DNA from: Rhodocyclaceae bacterium | Lineage (GTDB): Bacteria; Pseudomonadota; Gammaproteobacteria; Burkholderiales; Usitatibacteraceae | Length of the DNA: 64,000 nt | Direction of reading: 5' to 3' | NCBI GenBank assembly: GCA_020247545.1 | Contig: JADCIX010000020.1 | Span: 19,990-83,989, forward strand | In this document: piece after piece, positions 26,290-35,590 of the stretch | Layout of the letters: each line of letters starts with the position of its first letter | How positions within the stretch are numbered: the first letter of the stretch is position 1 | Position numbers and translations under genes: made by a program | Notes under the pieces: generated by a model | Seen by the model: the letters and a program-made list of their open reading frames with translations, nothing else | What the model was told of the DNA's origin: nothing | Database searches by the model: none

Positions 26290-27003
26290 ATGCGCGTCGT
26301 TGATGTTTCCGCTGCAAGCAGTGCAGCGTGGATTAGTGAAGCATTTACGATGTTTTGGGCGCGGCCACTTGCGTGGATCTCGCTTACCTCTGCTTGGCTG
26401 CTTGTTTCGTTGCTGATAACGCTGATTCCGCTAGTTGGCCCACCGCTGATGGCAATGACACAGCCAGCATTTTTTGCCGGATTTGTATTGGCGTGTCGCG
26501 ATCAGGCTCTTGGGCTGCCTACATCAACCGCACACCTGTTTGCCGGATTCCGCCTGAGTGGTCGGACGCTGATTCAAGTTGGTTCGGTTTCGCTTCTCGC
26601 TGAGCTTGCCGTCATGATGACGTTGGGTGCCTTTGGTTTCTTCGACGCGTTGAAGGCAATTGATCGAAACAATCCGTCTGTCGAGGCGATTGCGGCCGCT
26701 TTCTCGCCGCTAGGGTGGCAATGGTTCGCCGCAGCGGCGGCGGTATTCGTGATTAAAGGTGTACTCTGGTTCACTGCCGCTCTGATCGCGCATCAGCCGA
26801 TGCCCGCCTCACACGCTATACGTTGGAGTTTTTTTGCTCTTATTGGCAACTTTGTGCCACTCGCCATGTTCGGAATACTTATGCTGGGGCTCTTGTTTCT
26901 TGCGCTCATTCCGTGGGGACTTGGGCTCCTGATCTTTGTTCCGCTATACGCAATAACCCACTACACCAGCTTTAAGGGGGTATTTCGCGCTGACGCAGAG
27001 TAG
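26290..27003 (+). CDS. BPSS1780-type membrane protein
   Basis: The 237-residue integral membrane protein has about six hydrophobic segments, starting with WISLTSAWLLVSLLITLIPL. It resembles the betaproteobacterial family often annotated BPSS1780, which regularly follows thrB. The ATG is 3 bases after the thrB stop, indicating co-transcription. No catalytic or transport motif is seen, and function is unknown. Confidence 0.8.
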   Translation: MRVVDVSAASSAAWISEAFTMFWARPLAWISLTSAWLLVSLLITLIPLVGPPLMAMTQPAFFAGFVLACRDQALGLPTSTAHLFAGFRLSGRTLIQVGSVSLLAELAVMMTLGAFGFFDALKAIDRNNPSVEAIAAAFSPLGWQWFAAAAAVFVIKGVLWFTAALIAHQPMPASHAIRWSFFALIGNFVPLAMFGILMLGLLFLALIPWGLGLLIFVPLYAITHYTSFKGVFRADAE

Positions 27004-27028
27004 ACGCGCGACAAAACAGCGAGTCCTT

Positions 27029-27098
27029 TTTGCGTTAACATTGTTTTCTGTGGGCGCTCGTATTTTTTACTTGTGCTATAAAACATATTTAACGCAAA
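27029..27098. promoter_or_regulatory. Distant 10-bp inverted repeats flanking a promoter-like region
   Basis: TTTGCGTTAA (27029-27038) and its exact complement TTAACGCAAA (27089-27098) flank 50 bp that include a TATAAA. The right arm ends 14 bases before the ATG of the binding-protein gene. The arrangement suggests paired operator sites about 60 bp apart, possibly for a looping repressor. A chance repeat cannot be excluded. Confidence 0.45.
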
Positions 27099-27112
27099 TT
27101 ACAAGAATCGCC

Positions 27113-28237
27113 ATGTTGATTTCGCTTCGCTTCAGACTTTATGTCGCCACTGTCGTCGGCGCACTCGGTACCTATGCGTCGACCGTAACTGCGGAGATCG
27201 TAATTGGCCAGTCGGCCCCGTTGACGGGCGCAAATTCCGAGCTTGGGAACGATATCCGGAAGGGTGCACTCGCCTACTTCAAGAAAATAAACGATGCCGG
27301 CGGTATAAACGGCAGCGCAATAAAGTTGGTCACACTCGACGACAAGAACGAAGCAAAGCAGTCCGGCGAAAATGCGACAGAGCTGATTCAAAAGAAAGGT
27401 GCGGTTGCCCTGTTTGGCTTTGCGTCGTCGACACTCAGTGTGCCAGCCATGCCGGCCGTCGCGGCGGCGAAAGTCCCATTCTTTGCGCCCTTTACCGGCG
27501 CTGATGCGATTCGCAAACAGAATGAATTTGTTTACACGATTCGCGTGACTTATGCGGAAGAGATTGAGTCGTTGATTGGGTTTTGGGCCCCACTTGGCGT
27601 GACACAGGTGGCGGTGCTGCACTACGATGACGACATCGGCAGGCAGAATTTTGCGACCGCCGCAAAGGTGCTCGCCAAATTTCGCAAGCAACCGAGTTCG
27701 ATAGCGATTAAACGCAACGCCGACCTCCCACTTGAGGCGATCAACGCGATCATCGCCGCAAACCCGCAGATTGTGCTTGCGACAACTTTATATGCCCCGG
27801 TCGCACAAATGGTTCGACAACTCAAGTCGATAAAGCGCCCCTATTCGGTGACTGCGCTTTCATTTGCCGGAGCCAGCCAAGTTGCCAAGGCGCTCGGCCC
27901 AGACGCTGCAGGTATTACGGTGGCGCTTACCGTACCAGCACCCAACCAGCTTCAAGTGCCCGTTGTTCAAGAATGTACGGAAGCCTGGCGCGCCGCTGGC
28001 CAAAATGAATCAATGTCGGTGACCGCTCTTGAAGCTTGTATCGCTGCAAAAGTGTTGGTGGAAGGAATGAAACGAGCCGGGCGGGAAGTGACCCGGGAAT
28101 CACTGCATAAATCACTTTCTGCACTTGGGCGCGTGGACGCTGGAGGCGTCACCATCGCTTTCAAACCCGGCTTTCGTCACGGCGGAACCTACGTGGATAT
28201 TGCCGTAATTCGTTTGAATGGGGAGCTGCGCGGCTAG
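27113..28237 (+). CDS. Periplasmic binding protein of the branched-chain amino acid type (Peripla_BP_6)
   Basis: The 374-residue protein begins at the ATG at 27113 with a signal peptide ending near VTAEI. The mature start IVIGQSAPLTGANSELGNDIRKGALAYF (quoted in part: GQSAPLTG, KGALAYF) is characteristic of LivJ/Leu-Ile-Val binding proteins. No permease or ATPase gene is adjacent, so it may be an orphan uptake or sensing protein. It converges on aroB with 8 bp between stops. The ligand is unknown. Confidence 0.85.
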   Translation: MLISLRFRLYVATVVGALGTYASTVTAEIVIGQSAPLTGANSELGNDIRKGALAYFKKINDAGGINGSAIKLVTLDDKNEAKQSGENATELIQKKGAVALFGFASSTLSVPAMPAVAAAKVPFFAPFTGADAIRKQNEFVYTIRVTYAEEIESLIGFWAPLGVTQVAVLHYDDDIGRQNFATAAKVLAKFRKQPSSIAIKRNADLPLEAINAIIAANPQIVLATTLYAPVAQMVRQLKSIKRPYSVTALSFAGASQVAKALGPDAAGITVALTVPAPNQLQVPVVQECTEAWRAAGQNESMSVTALEACIAAKVLVEGMKRAGREVTRESLHKSLSALGRVDAGGVTIAFKPGFRHGGTYVDIAVIRLNGELRG

Positions 28238-28245
28238 CGACGAAA

Positions 28246-29361
28246 CTAAGCGCGCTGGCGTCGAAGGAACGCAAGAAGCGCTTCGCGCGAAACGGTTGCA
28301 TCAATACACGACACTCCGAGCGTCGATAACAGGATTAACTTGATCGTGCCAGCTTCATTTTTCTTGTCGCGCGACATGTGAGCCAACATCGTGTCGGCGG
28401 CAATCGGTGGCAACTCGGCAACCAGGCCCGCACGCTTGATCAAATCGAGAACTCGTTGCATGTCGCCAGTGGAAATTCTGCCCAGTTCCGCTGACAAACG
28501 AGCGGCCATCGCCATGCCGCAAGCCACTGCTTCGCCGTGTAGCCAAGCACCATAACCAAGCGCAGCTTCAATAGCGTGACCAAACGTATGACCAAAATTC
28601 AGTAAAGCGCGTCCACCCTGTTTGCTTGATTCAAATTCGTCGTCGGCAACAACGCCAGCCTTGATTTCGCAGGAACGGCGAATGGCGTATGCCAGCGCAG
28701 CGGGCATTCTCTCATTAAGCGCGTCGATATTGCCTTCAATCCAATCGAAGAACTTCACATCAAGCGCTGCGCCGTATTTGATGACTTCTGCAAGTCCCGC
28801 TTTGAATTCCCGGTCCGGTAGAGACTGCAGAACGTCCGTATCGACCAACACATACTTCGGCTGGTAGAAGGCACCGACCATATTCTTGCCGAGCGGATGG
28901 TTGATTGCTGTCTTGCCTCCAACCGACGAATCGACCTGCGCAAGAAGTGTCGTTGGCACCTGCACAAATGCGATACCCCGTTGGTATGTCGCCGCAGCAA
29001 AGCCGGCTATGTCGCCTACAACGCCGCCGCCCAGGGCTACCAGCAGGGTCTTCCGGTCGCTCGCGCTGGTGAGAAGTGCATCAAAAATAAGGTTTAGAGT
29101 GTGCCAGTCCTTGTGGGACTCCCCATCGGGCAGCACAACCGATTCAACGGAAAGGCCACTTGCCGCGATATTTGCACACAGCAGTTCGCCATAAAGCGGA
29201 AAAACGACCTTGTTCGAGACCAAGACAACTTTGCTGACTCCCTCGAGAACGTTAGACGGGATGGGCTGACTGAGCAGGCCAGCAGAAATGTCGATTACAT
29301 AACTGCGATGGCCTAGCTCGACTTTCACGCGAGCTATTCTTTCCGAGATTTCAGTAGACAT
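28246..29361 (-). CDS. aroB: 3-dehydroquinate synthase
   Basis: AroB forms the six-membered ring of the shikimate pathway using NAD+ and a divalent metal. The 371-residue sequence has the glycine-rich LVALGGGVVGDIAGFAA, the NHPLGKNMVGAFYQP substrate loop, and the metal-ligand segment NFGHTFGHAIE. It follows aroK by about 100 bp, the common betaproteobacterial pil-aro arrangement. Confidence 0.96.
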   Translation of the reverse strand: MSTEISERIARVKVELGHRSYVIDISAGLLSQPIPSNVLEGVSKVVLVSNKVVFPLYGELLCANIAASGLSVESVVLPDGESHKDWHTLNLIFDALLTSASDRKTLLVALGGGVVGDIAGFAAATYQRGIAFVQVPTTLLAQVDSSVGGKTAINHPLGKNMVGAFYQPKYVLVDTDVLQSLPDREFKAGLAEVIKYGAALDVKFFDWIEGNIDALNERMPAALAYAIRRSCEIKAGVVADDEFESSKQGGRALLNFGHTFGHAIEAALGYGAWLHGEAVACGMAMAARLSAELGRISTGDMQRVLDLIKRAGLVAELPPIAADTMLAHMSRDKKNEAGTIKLILLSTLGVSCIDATVSREALLAFLRRQRA

Positions 29362-29458
29362 TTAAGGGTTGTAAAAATTGCGTTTGACTGGGACTGCATT
29401 GTCGCAGAGGTGCTGCCGCTTTGGCTAATGAAGGTTTTGGCAAACTTCCGACGCGGCG

Positions 29459-30028
29459 TTATGTGCTGGTTGGTGTAGCACGACCTGAAGTCGCATCATC
29501 GATGGCATCAAGCAACGTTTGTAGAAACTTTCCCCGTGGTGCCGCGCTTACGTCAACAATGACGTGAGCAGTTTCCTCATAAAGGGGGCCCCGCACGGCA
29601 AGAAATGTTTCCAGCGTCAAACGACGATTTGGGCCCTCAAGAAGTGGGCGGGTACGCGATGTCGTCTGGTTGCCGCGCTTTTTCTGTGTCCTAGCCTCCA
29701 GCATATCTAGGCTCGCCCGAAGGTATACCACCAGTCCACGCTCACGTAGGATCCGCCGACTATCTTCGCGCAGTATCGCCCCGCCACCCGTTGCAAGGAC
29801 AATCGGACTTCTCATCGTGAACAAATTGATCACCGCCGCTTCACGCTCGCGGAAGCCAGCCTCACCCTCGATCTCAAAGATCGTTGCGATTTCAACTCCG
29901 TTGCGCCGGACGATTTCTTCGTCGCTATCGATGAACTCCCGGTCGAGCGCGCCTGCCAGCAGGCGACCTACCGTACTTTTGCCAACACCCGGCATTCCCA
30001 CTAGAAACACATTTCTTGAAACAGTCAT
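29459..30028 (-). CDS. aroK: Shikimate kinase
   Basis: The 189-residue kinase has the Walker A GMPGVGKSTVG near residue 10, the shikimate-binding DSDEEI motif, and the LATGGGAIL motif. It phosphorylates shikimate at the 3-hydroxyl. The frame continues upstream to 30295 through pilQ, but the conserved start is the ATG at 30028 (or 30037), with a GGATGGG site. An intrinsic terminator ends only 11 bases before this start, so expression depends on readthrough or an almost leaderless transcript. Confidence 0.95.
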   Translation of the reverse strand: MTVSRNVFLVGMPGVGKSTVGRLLAGALDREFIDSDEEIVRRNGVEIATIFEIEGEAGFREREAAVINLFTMRSPIVLATGGGAILREDSRRILRERGLVVYLRASLDMLEARTQKKRGNQTTSRTRPLLEGPNRRLTLETFLAVRGPLYEETAHVIVDVSAAPRGKFLQTLLDAIDDATSGRATPTST

Positions 30029-30039
30029 GCTACCCATCC

Positions 30040-30073
30040 AAAAAACACAACGGGGCGCTGCAAGCGCCCCGTT
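30040..30073 (-). terminator. Intrinsic terminator between pilQ and aroK
   Basis: On the minus strand an 11-bp perfect stem (AACGGGGCGCT with its complement, 3-base loop) is followed by GTG and six Ts. It lies 23 bases after the pilQ stop and just before aroK. It should end pilMNOPQ transcription or act as an attenuator for aroKB. Confidence 0.88.
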
Positions 30074-30095
30074 GGACGACCTTTCGATCAATCGT

Positions 30096-32258
30096 TCAAC
30101 GAACCGACAGTTGCTCCTTGATGATGCGCGGTGTAATGAAAATGAGTAACTCCGTCTTTTCATCACGCTTCGTCGTCTGCTTGAACAAGTTGCCCAGGAT
30201 CGGGATGTCACCCAGCAGGGGAACCTTGGTGACGTCGGTGCGGGTAGTTTGTTCATAGATACCGCCAAGCACGACCGTCTCGCCATTATCGGCAAGCACT
30301 TGGGTCTTTAGCGTGCGTGTCTCAATCGATGGGATACCACCGATTAGCGCGCCCACGCTATCCTTCTTGATATCAAGGTCCATGATGACCTTGTCGTCCG
30401 GCGTGATTTGCGGCGTTACGTCAAGGGAGAGCACCGCGGGTTTAAACTGGGTCGTCGTACCACCGCTTGATGCCTGCGTTTGAAAGCCGATCTCGGTACC
30501 CTGCGTAATTGTTGCCTTGCGCTTATCTGCGGTGACGATACGCGGGTTGGAAACCACCTTGCCGCGGTTGTCTGCTTCCAGCGCAGATAGTTCAAGATTA
30601 ACGACGTTACCATTTCCAAGATTCAAAAACGTAAGGCCAAGGGTACCAGCGGCACCGACTGGAAGATTTACGTTTAGGTCGCCTTCCGAGTAGCCAGTCG
30701 GAAGGGTGCCACGTGCGATCCTGTTGGCCTGACTAGCGCTGCCTGAAACACCGATGTTGCGTCCATCTGCAGTGAAGCCGGCTGACGCGCCAAACCGTAC
30801 GCCGAGCTGGCGGCGGAAGTTGTCGTCGGCGATCACGATACGGGCTTCAATTTGGACTTGGCGCACAGGCACATCAAGCTGTGCAACGAGACGTCGTACT
30901 TCATCAAGCCGCGCTGGAACGTCCTGTACAAACAAGTTGTTGGTCCGCGCGTCTACTGTTACAGACCCGCGCTTAGACAGAATTTTTTGCTGGCCGTCGC
31001 TCAATAGTCCGCGCACATCGCTAGCTTTGGCATAGGAAAGAGGAAAGGTTTCTGTTCGTAATGGCTCAAGCTCGGTTGTTTGCTGGGCAACTTCTAGAGC
31101 CAGCTTCTCTTTTGTTGCTAGCTCGTCCGATGGAGCGATTAAAACCACGTTTCCGTTCTTGCGTTTCGAGAGTCCCTTAGACTGAAGAATGATATCAAGC
31201 GCCTGATCCCAAGGAACGTCTTTTAGGCGCAATGTCAGGCTTCCGCCTACGGTGTCCGACGTGATGATGTTGAGCCCGGTAAAGTCGGCGACTACCTGCA
31301 ACAAAGCACGGACTTCAATATTCTGGAAATTCAAAGACAACTTTTCTCCGCTATAACCGGTGCCTTGAACCAATTTGTTGGGGTCCTCCTTAATCGCCTT
31401 TACCTCCACAATAAACTGTGTGTCGGTCTGGTACGCAGAGTACTCCCACACACCACGCGGTTCGATGATCATGCGGGAATTTGCGCCCTGGTCAATCACG
31501 TCAACCGTTCTCACCGGGGTCGCAAAATCTAGGACATCCAGTCTGCGAATCAGATTCTTCGGAGCGGTTGTGTTGACGAAGTCAATGATCACGACTTTGC
31601 CCTGCCGGCGGATGTCGATCCCGGTCATTGCTGAGGAGAGATCTACGATGACCCTGCCTTCGCCATTGGGGCCTCTGCGGAAGTCAACATCGCGAAGCGA
31701 ATGACGTGTCGCGGTCGAGGCCGGCGCAGGCTCTGCAAATCGGGTTACCTGCGTAGTTTCCTTTAAAGCACTTTGCGCGCCACCGTCAAGCGTGAGGATT
31801 AAATTCCTACCTTCAAGTGCAGCGGAATAGGTAAGCGTCTTTGTGAGGTTTATGATAAGACGTGTACGGTCGTTGGCATTGACGACATTGATGGTACGCA
31901 CATCGCCCAGGCCAACTTCAACAACATTTTTCCCGAGGCCGTTAACGATGCTCGGCAAATCGATCGCGATTCTTGCCGGATTTGTCACGGAGAAACCGTT
32001 TGGCACCGCGCTCAGGGGAGACTTAAACGTCGCCCGAATAATCACCTTACCACCGGCCTGGGTGCTTGCATTAATTGACTCGAGGCTGTTGCGTTGCTGC
32101 GCCTTTGCGTCCGTCACGTAACCAGCTGCCCCGATGATGCCAATCGTCAACGAGAGCGCGGTCGCAAGGCGAATCACGATACCAAACAATTCTGCAACGG
32201 TCGTCGCAAGACCCGGCGCCGGCAGTCGGAATCTCGATTGAGTAAGCGTAGCTTGCAT
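30096..32258 (-). CDS. pilQ: Type IV pilus secretin PilQ
   Basis: The 720-residue protein forms the outer-membrane pore for type IV pili. It has a signal peptide, two N-terminal AMIN domains (about residues 55-240, binding peptidoglycan), a secretin N0/N1 region (LSLNFQNIEVRALLQVVADFTG near 300), and the C-terminal secretin domain. The last part includes VVLGGIYEQ and VPLLGDIPILGNLF, the secretin signature. It follows pilP by 2 bp. The complete pilMNOPQ set argues for a functional assembly system. Confidence 0.96.
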   Translation of the reverse strand: MQATLTQSRFRLPAPGLATTVAELFGIVIRLATALSLTIGIIGAAGYVTDAKAQQRNSLESINASTQAGGKVIIRATFKSPLSAVPNGFSVTNPARIAIDLPSIVNGLGKNVVEVGLGDVRTINVVNANDRTRLIINLTKTLTYSAALEGRNLILTLDGGAQSALKETTQVTRFAEPAPASTATRHSLRDVDFRRGPNGEGRVIVDLSSAMTGIDIRRQGKVVIIDFVNTTAPKNLIRRLDVLDFATPVRTVDVIDQGANSRMIIEPRGVWEYSAYQTDTQFIVEVKAIKEDPNKLVQGTGYSGEKLSLNFQNIEVRALLQVVADFTGLNIITSDTVGGSLTLRLKDVPWDQALDIILQSKGLSKRKNGNVVLIAPSDELATKEKLALEVAQQTTELEPLRTETFPLSYAKASDVRGLLSDGQQKILSKRGSVTVDARTNNLFVQDVPARLDEVRRLVAQLDVPVRQVQIEARIVIADDNFRRQLGVRFGASAGFTADGRNIGVSGSASQANRIARGTLPTGYSEGDLNVNLPVGAAGTLGLTFLNLGNGNVVNLELSALEADNRGKVVSNPRIVTADKRKATITQGTEIGFQTQASSGGTTTQFKPAVLSLDVTPQITPDDKVIMDLDIKKDSVGALIGGIPSIETRTLKTQVLADNGETVVLGGIYEQTTRTDVTKVPLLGDIPILGNLFKQTTKRDEKTELLIFITPRIIKEQLSVR

Positions 32259-32260
32259 TT

Positions 32261-32797
32261 TTATTTTCCTCCCTGAGCAGGGCCTTCAAGCAACGGCAGA
32301 ACACTTTCGCGTTCTGCCCAATCGCCTGCCGTATCCTGAACAATTTCTTTCAGTTTGATTTCGGAATCGGTGATATCGACGATCAAGCCGAAGTTTTGCC
32401 CCAGATAATTGCCTTTCTTAACCCGGTAGAGTGTTCGTTCGGCGCGAACGAGTGCAAACATTGTCCCAGACTGGTAGAGCGTACCCACCATCCGCAGTTG
32501 TTCAAGAGGGAAGGCTTCCAACGGCTCTTTACGGCGATTTAAATCCGGTGCATTCGCCCCTGCGTTTTCTTGCTTAATAGCCAGTTTTCTCGGCTTGAAC
32601 GGATCAGGGAGATCAAACCCCTCATATGCAAATGGCGCAAATGGCTTCACCTGCGGTAGCGCCTCAATCTTGCGGCTTACGCTCTTCTCCGATTCTTTGA
32701 CAAATGAGCGCAAATCCGAGAAGCCTTCTCCGCACCCGCCCAGAATCAACAGCACGGCCACCGCAACCTGCACTTGTCTATGTCGGAAGGAAATCAT
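32261..32797 (-). CDS. pilP: Type IV pilus inner-membrane lipoprotein PilP
   Basis: The 178-residue protein has a lipobox-like LILGGCG at residues about 17-23 for lipidation. A flexible region precedes the beta-domain that contacts PilQ, visible as MVGTLYQSGTMFALVRAERTLYRVKKGNYLG (part: RVKKGNYLG). It links PilN/PilO to the secretin. It shares one base with the pilO stop and lies 2 bp before pilQ. Confidence 0.94.
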   Translation of the reverse strand: MISFRHRQVQVAVAVLLILGGCGEGFSDLRSFVKESEKSVSRKIEALPQVKPFAPFAYEGFDLPDPFKPRKLAIKQENAGANAPDLNRRKEPLEAFPLEQLRMVGTLYQSGTMFALVRAERTLYRVKKGNYLGQNFGLIVDITDSEIKLKEIVQDTAGDWAERESVLPLLEGPAQGGK

Positions 32798-33438
32798 TAC
32801 TTGCCTCCCGGTTTTGCTGCCGATTTCGCCGTCTTACGCTGCGCGGCAATCTCTTCAGGATCCAAGTAGCGATAAGTTTTTGCCTTCGCTTCCATCGAAA
32901 GGAGCCCGTCCTTTACGTTTTCAATTTTTAGATCATGCAGCAACACGATGCGCGGCAACTTGGAAACGTCACTCGCGAATGCGCCAAGATCATGGTAATT
33001 TCCCGTGACTTTGAGATCGACTGGTTTCTCCGCATAGAACTCGGTGATATTCTCGTTTTGCGCAGGCTTGAAGAGTTCAAACTGTAAACCGCGTCCTAGC
33101 CCGGCCTGATTGATGTCGATAATCAGCGCTTCGATCTCTGACTTCGTGGGCAACGACTTCAGGAGCACACCAAACGACTGCTCAATTTCCGCACGTTGCT
33201 GTTGATATGCCTCCAAGTTTACCGCCAGCTTTTTCTTTTCGAGAAAGGTATTCTTGAGTTCAGCTTCTTTGCGCTTTTCCTTATCGAGTTCTTCTAGCTG
33301 CACGCTGAACAAACCAAACCAGCCTGCCGCGAGAACGGCGAGAAAAAGTAGTAACAACCCGCCAGCTTTAAAGGGCCACGGCCAATTGCCCGGGTTCTTC
33401 GGGTCTAACTGTTTTAATTCTTCGATCCACTTGTTCAT
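32797..33438 (-). CDS. pilO: Type IV pilus assembly protein PilO
   Basis: The 213-residue bitopic protein has a cytoplasmic N-terminus with NPGNWPWPFK, a membrane segment at about 27-45, a coiled coil (about 50-90) and a periplasmic ferredoxin-like domain. PilO pairs with PilN and aligns the motor with PilQ. ATGA overlap with pilN and one-base overlap with pilP show translational coupling. Confidence 0.94.
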   Translation of the reverse strand: MNKWIEELKQLDPKNPGNWPWPFKAGGLLLLFLAVLAAGWFGLFSVQLEELDKEKRKEAELKNTFLEKKKLAVNLEAYQQQRAEIEQSFGVLLKSLPTKSEIEALIIDINQAGLGRGLQFELFKPAQNENITEFYAEKPVDLKVTGNYHDLGAFASDVSKLPRIVLLHDLKIENVKDGLLSMEAKAKTYRYLDPEEIAAQRKTAKSAAKPGGK

Positions 33439-34049
33439 ACTTTTTTCTCCGGCGGTTTTGCAGGAGCAAGCTGGGCACCTTTTTTGGCACCCGACTTATC
33501 ATCCGCCTTCACCCGCTTAACGAAGAAATCAAGATTGAACTCATTGGCGCGCTGGCCGGCGACCGTCACAGCCTTTATCTCGATAAGATTTGGATTTTCA
33601 AGGAATGGGGAGGCCTCGATGTTTCGCATGAATGCCGAGACACGCGCTTGCGACTGCGTATAGCCAGTCACATTTATCTTGTTGCCGGATTGACGAATCG
33701 ACTTGAGATACAAACCTTCTGGCAACTGTCGCAGCATCTGATCGAGTAATTGCACCGGCTCTGACCGGTTACTCTGCAGGCCTTCAACAACCTGCTTCTT
33801 CGCTAGAAGAGAAGCGGTTTCCTCGCGTATTTTCCGAATTTCTTCTATTTGTTTGTCAAGTTTCGCAATTTCACCGCTCAGGTACTGGTTGCGCGACTTT
33901 TGGTTATCGACCTGGGCGGTAAAGACAACCCACAGTAGCGCGCTTAGCGCTAAAGCCATCGCGGATGTTAGACCGGCTAACATCGCCAGCTGCCGCTGGC
34001 GTGCCTTTCGTTTTTCCTCGCGATGGGGTAGTAGGTTTATGCGAGTCAT
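33435..34049 (-). CDS. pilN: Type IV pilus assembly protein PilN
   Basis: The protein begins MTRINLLPHREEK, the conserved INLLP segment that binds PilM in the cytoplasm. A membrane helix (about 22-45), a coiled coil and a periplasmic domain follow. At 204 residues it is near the usual length, with a basic C-terminal tail. It overlaps both pilM and pilO by 4 bp. Confidence 0.95.
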   Translation of the reverse strand: MTRINLLPHREEKRKARQRQLAMLAGLTSAMALALSALLWVVFTAQVDNQKSRNQYLSGEIAKLDKQIEEIRKIREETASLLAKKQVVEGLQSNRSEPVQLLDQMLRQLPEGLYLKSIRQSGNKINVTGYTQSQARVSAFMRNIEASPFLENPNLIEIKAVTVAGQRANEFNLDFFVKRVKADDKSGAKKGAQLAPAKPPEKKV

Positions 34050-35143
34050 GCTGGATCAAACCTACGCATCGCAAGACCGCAAGCAATCATGAGGGCAGGG
34101 GCATCAACAGTCAGTTGTCGCGGCTTGATTTTTGCGGACAACGCCATATTCGCAAACGGGTTAGCCACTAACGTGTGGACTTGGGTACGCTGCGCCACCA
34201 TCTCTTCTAGGCCATCCAGCATTGCACAGCCGCCGGTTAGAACTATATGGTCAACTGTGCTGAACTGTGTTGATGTAAAGAAGAACTGTAGTGCCCGCGA
34301 GATTTCGAGTACGATCTTCTCGTTAAAAGGTTGTAACACATCTGGGCCATAGTTTTCTGGGAGTCCGCCGGTTTTCTTGGCAACTTCTGCTTCCTCAACT
34401 GGCATGCCAAACTGTCGAGAAATGTCTTGGGTTAGCTGGTAGCCGCCAAGCTGCTGCTCTCGCGAGTACACCTGCTGGTCTTCGTGCATTACCGTCACAC
34501 GCGTCGTCTGCGCCCCGATATCGATGATGGCTGTCACGTCTTTGTTTTCGATACCCGTTGCGGAACCCTTAATCATCTCGAAAGCCGCTAACGCTGCATA
34601 CGAGTCGACATCCATGACGATTGTCTTTAGACCCGCAGCCTCAGCAACGGCGACGCGGTCTTCGATTTTTTCCTTCCTTGAGGCGGCAATCAGAACTTCA
34701 ACCTCATCTTCGCTATTCGGTGCCGGGCCGATAACCTGAAAATCGAGATTCACTTCATCCAAGCTGAACGGGATGTACTGGTTCGCCTCGGACTGGACCT
34801 GATATTCCATATCCTCTTCGCGCTGGTTGCCTTTCAACAGTACTTTTTTTGTGATGACTGCGGCAGCCGGAAGAGCCAGCGCAACGTTTTTGATGCGTGT
34901 GCCGAGCAATTTATGCGCACGCCTCATGATTTCGCCAGCCGCTTCAATATTCGCAATATTGCCGTCGGAGACGGTGTCACGTGGCAAAGGCTCGATGACG
35001 TACCGCTCGACACGGTAGAGCCCCTTACCGACTTCTGCGATTTCGACCATCTTGATGAAAGACGAACTGATGTCCACCCCAATCAGCGGGGGCGCTTTTG
35101 ATCGAAGGAACTCGAACTGATCCGCCAGTTTTTCTTTAAGCAT
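34046..35143 (-). CDS. pilM: Type IV pilus actin-like ATPase PilM
   Basis: The 365-residue protein has an actin/FtsA-like fold with phosphate-loop segments IGVDISSSFIKMVE at the N-terminus, TAIIDIGAQTTRVTV in the middle, and VLTGGCAMLDGLEE near the C-terminus. It is cytosolic and binds the N-terminus of PilN. It is the first gene of the pil operon, divergent from the PBP1A gene, the standard betaproteobacterial arrangement. Confidence 0.96.
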   Translation of the reverse strand: MLKEKLADQFEFLRSKAPPLIGVDISSSFIKMVEIAEVGKGLYRVERYVIEPLPRDTVSDGNIANIEAAGEIMRRAHKLLGTRIKNVALALPAAAVITKKVLLKGNQREEDMEYQVQSEANQYIPFSLDEVNLDFQVIGPAPNSEDEVEVLIAASRKEKIEDRVAVAEAAGLKTIVMDVDSYAALAAFEMIKGSATGIENKDVTAIIDIGAQTTRVTVMHEDQQVYSREQQLGGYQLTQDISRQFGMPVEEAEVAKKTGGLPENYGPDVLQPFNEKIVLEISRALQFFFTSTQFSTVDHIVLTGGCAMLDGLEEMVAQRTQVHTLVANPFANMALSAKIKPRQLTVDAPALMIACGLAMRRFDPA

Positions 35144-35590
35144 GGAGGACTACACCTTCATGTGGGTGAGGTGGAATTTCTTCACCGATGCAATGCCGTT
35201 TTTGTGGATTGACCGCGCGCAGCACTTGTTTATCAATATCCCGGGGCAACCGCTTTTTCATGCAACCTCGGACCCAGATCTCGTACCGCCCCGATAAAGT
35301 CTAAGTTGATTACAGACGGCTTTAGACAAACGACTTTATACAATTCACATTAAATCCTAGCAGCAAGTAGCGGACGTGTAAAGCTTTTTTAGAAATTTTG
35401 GGCTGGCAGGTCACCCCCGTTCGAGCCCCATTTGAGACTTTCTTCGCGAAAGCGACGAGTCGCAGTGCTCCGTCGACCGAGAGGGTCGGCGTTCTCTTTG
35501 GTTGTCAGAATGTCGCCATCTTTGCGCGGTTGAACCAGCTGGCGGGTCGAGGGCTGCCGATATAATCGCAACTCTTCATCACTTTAGGGC
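35144..35590. other. Divergent regulatory gap between pilM and ponA
   Basis: This 447-bp non-coding gap carries the promoters for the pil operon (leftward) and ponA (rightward). A perfect TATAAT for ponA is listed separately. AT-rich stretches near 35335-35360 may include the pilM promoter, but no convincing -35/-10 pair was found. A short minus-strand frame at 35389-35571 has no coding character. Nothing else is seen. Confidence 0.6.
35561..35566 (+). promoter_or_regulatory. Putative -10 element of the ponA promoter
   Basis: This is a perfect TATAAT, 24 bases before the GTG and 51 before the first ATG of ponA. The -35 region at the expected distance is poor (GCTGGC), so an extended -10 or an activator may be involved. 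Confidence 0.45.

Noticed and set aside
35400..35440. tRNA-like string GTTCGAGCCCC upstream of ponA
   Set aside because: The T-arm cannot pair, and no acceptor stem, D-arm or anticodon arm could be built around it.
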